From positions 434,001-498,000 of the forward strand of contig JAXLYV010000004.1 in the NCBI GenBank assembly GCA_046351235.1: DNA of 64,000 nt. The letters are read 5' to 3'. The translations under genes and the position numbers were made by a program. Positions 33,661-41,177 of this stretch are shown one piece after another. How positions within the stretch are numbered: the first letter of the stretch is position 1; every line of letters starts with the position of its first letter. The DNA comes from JBBSAT01 sp046351235. Lineage in GTDB: Bacteria; Myxococcota_A; Polyangia; Polyangiales; Sandaracinaceae. The notes below the pieces were generated by a model, which saw only the letters and a list, made by a program, of their open reading frames with translations, did not search any database and had not been told where the DNA came from.

Positions 33661-35070
33661 ATGGGACGCAACCCTCGCTTCGCCACCGCCCTCGCGGCGC
33701 TCCTCGCACTCTCTCCCGCGCTCGCTGCCGCGCAGGCGCCGGTGGTGGTCGTCGTCCCGTGGGGCACGGGCGAGGTCGACCCCGCGGCGATGCAGCGCGC
33801 CGCCGAGTCGACGACGCTGGCCGTTCCCGCCTCGGCGGGCTCCGCCGTGTCGGTGAGCGAGACGCGCGCGCGCTTCGAAGCGACCGGCTCGACGGCGGCA
33901 CCGACCGTGACCTCGGCCGAGCTCGACCAGTGGACGCAGTACTCGCGGCAGGCCGTGAGCGAGCTGGCGAACGCGGACTATCCCGCGGCGCTCGAGGCGC
34001 TGCGCCGCGCGCAGGAGATCTCGGATCGCGCGGCGGCGGCGATGAGCCGCGAAGAAGAGCGCGCGCGCCAGGTGCTCGACACCTGCTTGTTCGGGGTGCG
34101 CGCGTACGTGGAGCAGGAAGACCCGCACGCGACCGAGCAGATGATGTCGTGCCGGCGCCTGGTGCCGGGCAACGTCGCGCCCTCGCCGCGGATCCACACG
34201 CCGGAGGTGGTGGATCTGCTCGCACGCGTGGACGCGCGCCTGGCGGCGGCGCATCGCGGGCCCCTCGTGGTGGAGAGCCAGCCGGCCGGTTGCGCGGTGC
34301 GCCTGAATGGCGTGCGGATGGGGCAGACGCCGTTCACGAGCGAGCAGCTCGCGCCGGGCGAGTACCGCGTGCAGGTGGAGTGCGGCGAGGGGGCGCGCGC
34401 GCGCGTGCACCGCGTGACGATCGAGGACGCGGCGAGCCCGGTGACCTTGAGCGTGGATGCGCGCTTCGACGCGGCCGTGAGCACCGAGAGCGCGCTGCAC
34501 CTCGCCTACGCCGACGCCGACGACGCGGCCGCGCACCGCGCGCTCGATGCGCTGGCGATCGGGCGCGTGCTCGGGGCGGCCGAGGTGTGGCTGGTGGGCG
34601 TGGCGACCGACGGGACGATGATCGGCGATCGCGTGCGCGTCGAAGACGGCACGAGCGTGGCGTCGGTGGCGGGCGCGGCGAGCACGACGGCGCTCGTGAC
34701 GGCGCTGGTGGGCGCGCCGGCGACGGATCACGGTGGCGGAGGCGGCGGCGGCGAGGTCGACGCGGGCGCATGGGCGCTGGTCGGGACGGGTGGCGCGCTG
34801 GTGGTCGCGGGCGCGGTGCTGCTCGGCGTGGGCGCGCCGGACTTCAGCGCGACCGAGACGCCGCGCGCGGGCGAGAGCTACACGAGCGCGGCCGGCCGCG
34901 AGAGCACGGCGACGGCGCTGGTCGGCGCGGGCGGCGCCGCGCTCGGCGTGGGCGCGGTGCTCGCGGGCATCGGGATCGGCTGGGCGGTCGCCGGCGGTGG
35001 CGAGCACGAGAGCCGCAGCGTGTCGCTGCGCGTGACGCCGACGGGCCTGTCGGTGAGCGGCTCGTTCTGA
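33661..35070 (+). CDS. PEGA-domain exported protein
   Basis: A 469-residue protein with a signal peptide (ends near 'ALSPALAAAQA'). An N-terminal helical, TPR-like stretch ('ANADYPAALEALRRAQEISD') is followed by a PEGA domain at ~residues 200-265: 'PLVVESQPAGCAVRLNGVRM', 'GQTPFTSEQLAPGEYRVQVE'. The C-terminus has two glycine-rich hydrophobic segments ('GTGGALVVAGAVLLGVGAPD', 'GGAALGVGAVLAGIGIGWAV') that could be membrane helices. This layout is common in myxobacterial envelope proteins of unknown role. GATAAG ends 9 bases before the ATG. Confidence 0.78.
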   Translation: MGRNPRFATALAALLALSPALAAAQAPVVVVVPWGTGEVDPAAMQRAAESTTLAVPASAGSAVSVSETRARFEATGSTAAPTVTSAELDQWTQYSRQAVSELANADYPAALEALRRAQEISDRAAAAMSREEERARQVLDTCLFGVRAYVEQEDPHATEQMMSCRRLVPGNVAPSPRIHTPEVVDLLARVDARLAAAHRGPLVVESQPAGCAVRLNGVRMGQTPFTSEQLAPGEYRVQVECGEGARARVHRVTIEDAASPVTLSVDARFDAAVSTESALHLAYADADDAAAHRALDALAIGRVLGAAEVWLVGVATDGTMIGDRVRVEDGTSVASVAGAASTTALVTALVGAPATDHGGGGGGGEVDAGAWALVGTGGALVVAGAVLLGVGAPDFSATETPRAGESYTSAAGRESTATALVGAGGAALGVGAVLAGIGIGWAVAGGGEHESRSVSLRVTPTGLSVSGSF

Positions 35071-35087
35071 GCGCGACGGGGGGAGCG

Positions 35088-36548
35088 ATGGAAGCGACGA
35101 CGACGAGAGCGCTCGCAGCGATGGGCTTGGCCGTGGTGGCTTGGGCGAGCGCGGCATGCGGCCCGCGCCACTGGCCGGAGGGCGTGTACCCGTGCGCGAT
35201 GGATCGCGACTGCCCACCGGCCTGGATCTGCCGCACGAACGGCCTGTGCTACTCGCAGCCCGAGCCCGACGCCGGCCCCCGCGCCGACGCCGGCCCCGAC
35301 GCCGCCACCGACGCCCCGATGCGCGACGCGGGCCCGACCTGCGGCCCGGAGACCTGCAACGGCACCGACGACGACTGCGACGGCTTGATCGACGAAGGCG
35401 TGATGACCGTAGGCCCGGCGGTGGTGGCGACGACGAGCGCTCCGCTCATTCCCCGATTCCTCGTAGAGACGGCGAACGGATTCGGGGTGATCTACATGAC
35501 CGAGACAGACTATGCGGTCTGGGCGCGAACGGATCGCGACGGGGCTGCCGTCGCTGGAGGTCAGCCGCCCGGACTGGGCGCCAACTACGTCGCCGACGCC
35601 GCGTCCGTCGGCAACCTGACGTGGGCGCTCGCTATCAGCGACTTCACCGGCCCGAGTGCCGCGCTCCATCTGCTTCGGTTCGACAACACCACCGCCGCGC
35701 CGGCACTCGACGACACGCATACGTTCGAGCTGCCGGGTCGCTTGCCGATCGCCGCTCGGTTCGCCAGCCTCTCCGCCACGCGCGCCAGCGCCTACGTCGT
35801 CGACGGCGACCCGAGCTTCGCGGGCCCGGCCCGCATCCGGCGTTCCCGTCTCGACCTCGCGCGCAATCCGATCTGGGGCCTCGCAGCGTCGGACGTTGCA
35901 TCGGATGTCGACCCTCAGGCGACCTTCGCCGTCGTGGCGACCGACCGCGCGGAGTACGTCGTCTATCGACGCATGGATGGCCGGCTCGCCCTGATGGCGG
36001 GGCCTGCCGACGACAGCAGCACTGCGTTCCACATGCTCGGTCTGATCGGCGACGCGAGCTCCCCCGAGGCCGACTACATCTCGCTCGCCGTCCGGGACAC
36101 GAGCGCCCCGGTGTCCGACACGAACCCGCTGGGCGTCGCGTGGCTCGGCCGCAATCAGGGCGAAAGTCGGCGGCAGACGCTGGCGTTTGCACAAGTCACG
36201 GACACCACCGTGCTTCGCGTGAGCATGCCGACGACGTTCTCGGACGCGTACGGCGGTTGGGGCGGCTTCTTCACGGACCGAGCCGTTCAGCTGGTCGCGC
36301 TGCAGGACGGCGCCGGGCACTGGCTGCTCGTCAGCGAGGACACGGCATCCGCGTCGCCACCGATGGGCGGCGTGCTCCAGGTTCGCGAGCTCATCGGCGG
36401 AAGCACCAACATCCGAACCCTCACGGTTCCGGGCGAGGTGCTCGGGCCGCAAGGCAACATCATGGTCACGCGGTCGGGCGCCACTCTTCGGGTGCTCGAG
36501 TCCAACACGGACGCCGGTGCCGTCACGCGCGCGATCGGCTGCGAATAG
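35088..36548 (+). CDS. Lipoprotein with a MopE-type motif
   Basis: A 486-residue lipoprotein (MEATTTRALAAMGLAVVAWA then SAAC). Pairs of Cys ('YPCAMDRDCPPAWICRTNGL'), an Asp/Ala/Pro linker, and one acidic Cys motif 'TCNGTDDDCDGLIDEG' are followed by ~390 residues of beta-rich sequence resembling a propeller ('FGVIYMTETDYAVWARTDRD', 'YVVYRRMDGRLALMAG'). The ribosome site GGGGGGAG is strong, and the gene starts 18 bases after the PEGA gene, so both may be one unit. From about 35.43 kb to its end the sequence uses more A/T-ending codons than its neighbours. Confidence 0.75.
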   Translation: MEATTTRALAAMGLAVVAWASAACGPRHWPEGVYPCAMDRDCPPAWICRTNGLCYSQPEPDAGPRADAGPDAATDAPMRDAGPTCGPETCNGTDDDCDGLIDEGVMTVGPAVVATTSAPLIPRFLVETANGFGVIYMTETDYAVWARTDRDGAAVAGGQPPGLGANYVADAASVGNLTWALAISDFTGPSAALHLLRFDNTTAAPALDDTHTFELPGRLPIAARFASLSATRASAYVVDGDPSFAGPARIRRSRLDLARNPIWGLAASDVASDVDPQATFAVVATDRAEYVVYRRMDGRLALMAGPADDSSTAFHMLGLIGDASSPEADYISLAVRDTSAPVSDTNPLGVAWLGRNQGESRRQTLAFAQVTDTTVLRVSMPTTFSDAYGGWGGFFTDRAVQLVALQDGAGHWLLVSEDTASASPPMGGVLQVRELIGGSTNIRTLTVPGEVLGPQGNIMVTRSGATLRVLESNTDAGAVTRAIGCE

Positions 36549-36564
36549 GGCTCGGCCGCGATCG

Positions 36565-36594
36565 TTGACCCTCGCGCGCGCCCGCGCGTACGAT
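36565..36594 (+). promoter_or_regulatory. Sigma-70-type promoter with leaderless start
   Basis: TTGACC (36565-36570), an 18-base spacer and TACGAT (36589-36594) lie in the 52-base gap before the next gene. The expected transcription start falls on or next to ATG 36601 and there is no Shine-Dalgarno, so translation is probably leaderless. It is the clearest sigma-70-type promoter in the window. Confidence 0.6.
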
Positions 36595-36600
36595 CGCCAG

Positions 36601-37476
36601 ATGCGCTTGGTCTTGTGGGGTACGCTCGCGGCGCTCGCGGGCGTCTGTGGTTGCACGACGGCGAGCTCGAACCGACCGGACAGCGGCTCGGCGCCCGACA
36701 TGGGAACCGGGGCAACGGACGTGGGCGCCGACACGTCGAGCATGTCCTGCACGAACGACGGTCAGTGCGCCGACGCGTTCGACTGCACCATCGATCAGTG
36801 CGTCGCGGGCAACGTCTGCATGCACACCCCGATCGACGCGACCTGCAACGTCGCTGCCGGCGAGCACTGCAGCATCACGCTGGGCTGCACCACGACGCAG
36901 CCGCAGACCTGCAACACCGACGCGGACTGCGACGACCACCACTACTGCAACGGCGACGAGCACTGCGCGGGCCACACCTGCCTGATCTCCGCGCCGCGCG
37001 ACTGCGACGACGGCAACGCCTGCACGATCGACGCATGCGACGACACGATCGCGCACTGCACGTACCAGACGACGTGCGACGCCGGGATGCCTCCCACCGA
37101 CACCGGTCCGGTCTGCACGCCCTTCACGGCGCCGGATGGCTTCAACGGCACGTTCTTCGTGGCCCCCGCGCAAAACCAAGGCTGCGGCGTGACCATGTAC
37201 ACGCTCTCGCGCATCGTCCTCACCGTCTCCGGCTCGACCGCCACGGCGACGGGCCTCGTGATCCAGGGCGGCGGCGTGACGATGACGGGTACCGTCACCG
37301 GGAACAGCTTCGACGTGAGCTACGCGGGCTGCGGGAACTACCACCTGACGGGCACGTTCGGCTCGTGCCGAGAGACGTTCACGGGTCATTGGAGTGCGAC
37401 CTACGGCGGAGGTTCGGGATGCGGCACCTGTACGACGATGAACGCGGACATCACCGGGCTGCGAAGCGGCTCGTAG
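36601..37476 (+). CDS. Cys-rich lipoprotein, paralogue 1
   Basis: A 291-residue lipoprotein (MRLVLWGTLAALAGVCGC). After a Thr/Asp/Gly linker it has Cys-rich modules 'CTNDGQCADAFDCTIDQCVA' and 'CDDGNACTIDACDD', then 'VCTPFTAPDGFNGTFFVAP' leading into a ~100-residue beta-sandwich ('YTLSRIVLTVSGSTATATGL', 'CGNYHLTGTFGSCRETFTGH'). The next gene encodes the same order of parts, so the two arose by tandem duplication. Modules of the 'CxxDxxCTxDxC' type are widespread in myxobacterial surface proteins. Its function is unknown. Confidence 0.75.
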   Translation: MRLVLWGTLAALAGVCGCTTASSNRPDSGSAPDMGTGATDVGADTSSMSCTNDGQCADAFDCTIDQCVAGNVCMHTPIDATCNVAAGEHCSITLGCTTTQPQTCNTDADCDDHHYCNGDEHCAGHTCLISAPRDCDDGNACTIDACDDTIAHCTYQTTCDAGMPPTDTGPVCTPFTAPDGFNGTFFVAPAQNQGCGVTMYTLSRIVLTVSGSTATATGLVIQGGGVTMTGTVTGNSFDVSYAGCGNYHLTGTFGSCRETFTGHWSATYGGGSGCGTCTTMNADITGLRSGS

Positions 37477-38627
37477 CGGTCGCGTTCGCGATCCTGGCGC
37501 CAGGCGCGACGGCCCTCGGATGCACCGAGGGCTCCCGGGCTGCCCACCAGGACGCCAGCAACCCGTTCGCGTGCAACGTCGCCGCGGACTGCGACGACCA
37601 CATTCCGTGCACCGTCGACAACTGCGGGGCCGGGAACATCTGCAGCCACACGGCCGTGGACGCCACTTGCACCGGAGCGGGCGAGCACTGCGTGCTCGGC
37701 GTGGGCTGCACCACGATGATGAGCTGCACCGAGTCGTCGATGTGCGACGACGGAATCCCGTGCACCGTCGACACCTGCAACGTCGGCAACGTCTGCGGCC
37801 ATCAGCCGGTGAACGCCACCTGCACGGATCCAGCGATGCCGGTATGCGACGTCATGCGCGGCTGCGTCGCTGGGCAGACCGTCGAGTGCACGACCTCCGC
37901 GCAGTGCGACGACGGCGTGAACTGCACGCTCGACACGTGTGGCGTGAACATGATGTGCAGTCACATGGCGCTCGATTCCCTCTGCGGGACGAGCCAGCAC
38001 TGCGACGCGATCCGCGACTGCATCGACGTGCATCCGTGCACGACCGCCGCGGACTGCATGGACCCGTCGTTCTGGAACTTCTGCGACGGCACGCCGGTCT
38101 GCATGCCCGAGTTCGGCTGCACGGCGCCGACGCCGCGCATGTGCGACGACGGCAACCACTGCACGACGGACGTCTGTGACCGGAACGCGGGCGCCAACGG
38201 CGCGTGCAGCGCGGTCTGCGACCGCACGCAGACCGGCTGCGAGAGCGAACCCGTGTGCGCGGTGGTTGGCCCGAGCTGCTCGGGAACGTTCGCCGTGTCT
38301 CCGAGCATCAGTCAGATGTGCGTGGGTGGCATGGTGCACTACGGGATCACGCAGATTCAGTTCACCCTTGGCGGTGGCATGTTGATCTTGGATCCAGATA
38401 GCAGTCCCTCGTTCGGCACTCTCACCGACGCGGCCCCGGCCTGCCCGAGTTTCTCGGCGACCGCAGTCGTGCTTCCCGCGGGCGCCGGTGTCACCGAGTA
38501 CTACACGTTGTCGGGGACCTTCACCGACGACGACCACTTCACCGGTACGTGGGTCCAGCACTTCGTCGGACCAGGTCACGCGTTCTGTCCGGAGCGGAGC
38601 TATCCCGTCTCCGGCACGCGAATCTGA
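37419..38627 (+). CDS. Cys-rich lipoprotein, paralogue 2
   Basis: A 402-residue lipoprotein with its lipobox at 'ATALGC' (residue ~35). Five or so Cys modules ('CDDHIPCTVDNCGAGNICSH', 'CDDGIPCTVDTCNVGNVCGH', 'CDDGVNCTLDTCGVNMMCSH') precede a C-terminal beta domain starting 'CSGTFAVSPSISQMCVGGM'. I chose ATG 37419 because GGAGG lies 6 bases upstream, although this puts 58 bases inside the end of the preceding gene; no better start precedes the leader. It is longer than paralogue 1 by additional Cys modules. Overlap and similarity suggest coupled expression. Confidence 0.75.
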   Translation: MRHLYDDERGHHRAAKRLVAVAFAILAPGATALGCTEGSRAAHQDASNPFACNVAADCDDHIPCTVDNCGAGNICSHTAVDATCTGAGEHCVLGVGCTTMMSCTESSMCDDGIPCTVDTCNVGNVCGHQPVNATCTDPAMPVCDVMRGCVAGQTVECTTSAQCDDGVNCTLDTCGVNMMCSHMALDSLCGTSQHCDAIRDCIDVHPCTTAADCMDPSFWNFCDGTPVCMPEFGCTAPTPRMCDDGNHCTTDVCDRNAGANGACSAVCDRTQTGCESEPVCAVVGPSCSGTFAVSPSISQMCVGGMVHYGITQIQFTLGGGMLILDPDSSPSFGTLTDAAPACPSFSATAVVLPAGAGVTEYYTLSGTFTDDDHFTGTWVQHFVGPGHAFCPERSYPVSGTRI

Positions 38628-38639
38628 AGTCGTCCGCGC

Positions 38640-41177
38640 TCACCGCACCAAGAGCACCGCTTCGCTCGTGCCGCCTCGGCCGTCCGTGCCCGGGCTGCCG
38701 GGGGAGAAGCCGCCGCGGCCGGCCGTGCCGCCGACGCCGGTGCTCTCGACCGTCACGCTCGTGGTCACCGCGTCGCGGTAGCTCTCGCCACCGCTCGGCG
38801 TGCTGATGAGGACGCCGTGGCTTCCGCCGCCGCAGCCGCCGCCGCCCCCGCCGCCCGTGCCGCCGTGGCCGCCGTCGCCGCCCCGGCCGCCGGTGCGTGA
38901 GCACCAGAACGCGCCCGTGCCGCCGTTCGCACCGATGCCCGCCGCGCCGCCGTCGGCGCCCACGCCGCCGTCGCCGCCCGCGCCGCCGCTCGCCGTCACC
39001 ACGCGCACGTTCATGAACGTCGGCCCCGCGGCGCCCGCGGCGAGGCGCACCAGGATGCCGATCGAGTAGCCGCCGCCGCCCCCGCCGCTCGCGCCGGGCG
39101 CGCCGCAGCCACCGCTGCCGCCGCCGCCGCCGCTGCCGCCCGAGTGATCCACGCAGCCGCCCGTCGTGCCGCCGAGCACCTCGAAGCCCGAGCCCGCCGA
39201 GCCGCCGCCCCCGCCGCCGCCGTCGCTGCCCGCCGCGCCGTCGCCGCCGATCGTCCCGTGCACGCGCCCGTCGGCCTCGATCGTCGGGCCGGCCGAGCAG
39301 CCGAGGCCGCCGCCGCCGTCGACGCCGCTCGTCCCGTCCGCGCCGGGGACCCCCGTGCGCGGCAGCGTCGGGTTGTCGTCGCAGAAGTTGCAGACGCCGC
39401 GATCGGTCGGCGCGTTGTACGTCAGATCCCCCGCCGCGCCCGAGCCGGGGCCCGCGCCCGCCGTCGGCGCCGGGTTCGCCACCGCCACGCGGCGCGCCGC
39501 GTCCAGATCGCACACGCCACCGCTCGTGAAGTCCGTGCAGCCGCCGTTGCCGCAGGGGCGCCCGTTCTCGCAGATGTCGCCCGGGCACGCGGCGCCGCCG
39601 CCGTTGCCGCCGCTCACGTCCACCATGCGGCAGCTGTGGCGACCGCCGCTGCCGCCCGAGAGCGGCGGACAGAAGTCGGTCAACGTCGCGCTCACGCCGT
39701 CGCGCCCGCTCTCTCCGTCGAGCTGCGTCAGCGACGTGAGGCCCCACATCGCGAGGTTCGCGCTCGAGTCGGCGCCGCGCGTTCCGTCCATCGCGCGCCC
39801 CGCGAGCACCGTCACGTCGGCGAGCACCACGCTCGCGCCGCACCCGTCGAGCAGCACCGCCGTGCTGCCCTGCCCTTCGACCGCCGCGTCCGACGCCGCG
39901 ACGGTGAAGCCCTCGAAGCGCACTTCGCCCGTCACGTGATCGCAGATCAGCGGCGGCAGCCCCGGCTCGCTCGGCCGCTCGATCTGCACCGGGTACAGCT
40001 CGAGATCGCGATCGCGGAAGTCGGGCGCGTAGCCGCCGAACACGCTCACGCCGCCCACGAGGTGCACGGGCTCGGGATAGATGCCGCGCGCGACGAGGAC
40101 GTCTTTGTTCTCCATCCGCGCGCGCGCCTCGGCCGCGTCGATGGTGCGCATCGGGCGCGCGAGCGTGCCCGGGTTCGTGTCGCTGCCGGTCGTCGTCACG
40201 TAGACGAAGTCCGTCGTGTCGTCGGGGATGCCGTCGCAGTTCGCGTCGCCACCCACCATGGGCGGCGGGCCCGTCCCGTCCCAGCGCTCGCACTCGCAGC
40301 CGTCGGCCGCGATGCGGTTCACGTCGACGAAGCCCTCGGCGCACTGCACGTCGCAGTGGATCGACGGATCGGCCAGGCACGTCGCCACCATGTGCGGGCC
40401 CGGCTCGACGCAGGGAATCGCGCAGTCGCCACACGCGAGGCGCGAGACGTAGCGGCCCATCGCGTCGCGGAAGGTCTCGTCGATCTGCCCGTTGCAGTCG
40501 TCGTCCTGGTGGTTGCACGTCTCTTCGAGGGCCGGCTCGCACGTGCTCGGGCCCATCGGCCCGCAGTGCTGCACGCCCGCGCACGCATGCGCGTCGACCG
40601 TCGAGTGGAGCAGGCACGCGAGATCGACGTCCATCGTGTCGTCGGTGCAGCCGCAGAAGCCGCTCGCGGGCGCGCACTGGCTCGTGCCCGGCTCGGTGCC
40701 CGGCGTGCACACGAAGCCGTTCGGGCACGCGGTCGACGCATCGCAGGGCGTTCCGCAACGGCGTGCGCCGCTCGCGGTGTCGAGGCAGCGCGCGCCCGGC
40801 GTGCGCAGCGCGCAGTCGGCGTCGCTCTCGCACGGAAGACAGAGTGAGGGCACGTCGGGCTCGCACGCGCCGACCCCCGCGAGGTGCTCGCCGTCCGGGC
40901 ACGCCACGAGACGACAGACCGGGCCCTCGCCCGACTGCTCGCACGCGACGGTCTCGGCGGTCGGGAACACGCCGCGGCAGTCGATGCCGCACGTGCCGCA
41001 GTTCTCGATCTGCTGGTAGCTGCCGTCGTCCTCGACGAAGCCCTCGTCGACGAGACCATCGCAGTCGTCGTCGACGAGGTTGCAGCGCTCCTCGCCCTCG
41101 CACTCGTGCGTGAGATGACAGCCCGCGAGCGACGCGAGCGAGAGACCGACCATCAAGACGATCTTGCGCTGGCTCAT
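38640..41177 (-). CDS. Gly-rich surface lipoprotein with MopE and DUF1565-like domains, paralogue B
   Basis: An 845-residue lipoprotein (MSQRKIVLMVGLSLASLAGC). Two acidic Cys motifs ('CNLVDDDCDGLVDEGFVED', 'CNHQDDDCNGQIDETFRDAM') and Cys-rich segments precede a DUF1565-type start of a parallel beta-helix ('YVTTTGSDTNPGTLARPMRT', 'GVSVFGGYAPDF'). The last ~400 residues are a Gly-rich region, about half Gly/Ala, with 'GGSGGGGGSGGCGAPGASGG'-like runs. Its start overlaps the stop of the upstream paralogue (ATGA), so both are made together. It probably forms an extended surface protein or adhesin; the substrate is unknown. Confidence 0.8.
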   Translation of the reverse strand: MSQRKIVLMVGLSLASLAGCHLTHECEGEERCNLVDDDCDGLVDEGFVEDDGSYQQIENCGTCGIDCRGVFPTAETVACEQSGEGPVCRLVACPDGEHLAGVGACEPDVPSLCLPCESDADCALRTPGARCLDTASGARRCGTPCDASTACPNGFVCTPGTEPGTSQCAPASGFCGCTDDTMDVDLACLLHSTVDAHACAGVQHCGPMGPSTCEPALEETCNHQDDDCNGQIDETFRDAMGRYVSRLACGDCAIPCVEPGPHMVATCLADPSIHCDVQCAEGFVDVNRIAADGCECERWDGTGPPPMVGGDANCDGIPDDTTDFVYVTTTGSDTNPGTLARPMRTIDAAEARARMENKDVLVARGIYPEPVHLVGGVSVFGGYAPDFRDRDLELYPVQIERPSEPGLPPLICDHVTGEVRFEGFTVAASDAAVEGQGSTAVLLDGCGASVVLADVTVLAGRAMDGTRGADSSANLAMWGLTSLTQLDGESGRDGVSATLTDFCPPLSGGSGGRHSCRMVDVSGGNGGGAACPGDICENGRPCGNGGCTDFTSGGVCDLDAARRVAVANPAPTAGAGPGSGAAGDLTYNAPTDRGVCNFCDDNPTLPRTGVPGADGTSGVDGGGGLGCSAGPTIEADGRVHGTIGGDGAAGSDGGGGGGGSAGSGFEVLGGTTGGCVDHSGGSGGGGGSGGCGAPGASGGGGGGYSIGILVRLAAGAAGPTFMNVRVVTASGGAGGDGGVGADGGAAGIGANGGTGAFWCSRTGGRGGDGGHGGTGGGGGGGCGGGSHGVLISTPSGGESYRDAVTTSVTVESTGVGGTAGRGGFSPGSPGTDGRGGTSEAVLLVR

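Noticed and set aside
38820..39260. GCC/GCCGCC-rich runs resembling satellite DNA
   Set aside because: They are in frame and code for the Gly-rich part of a lipoprotein.
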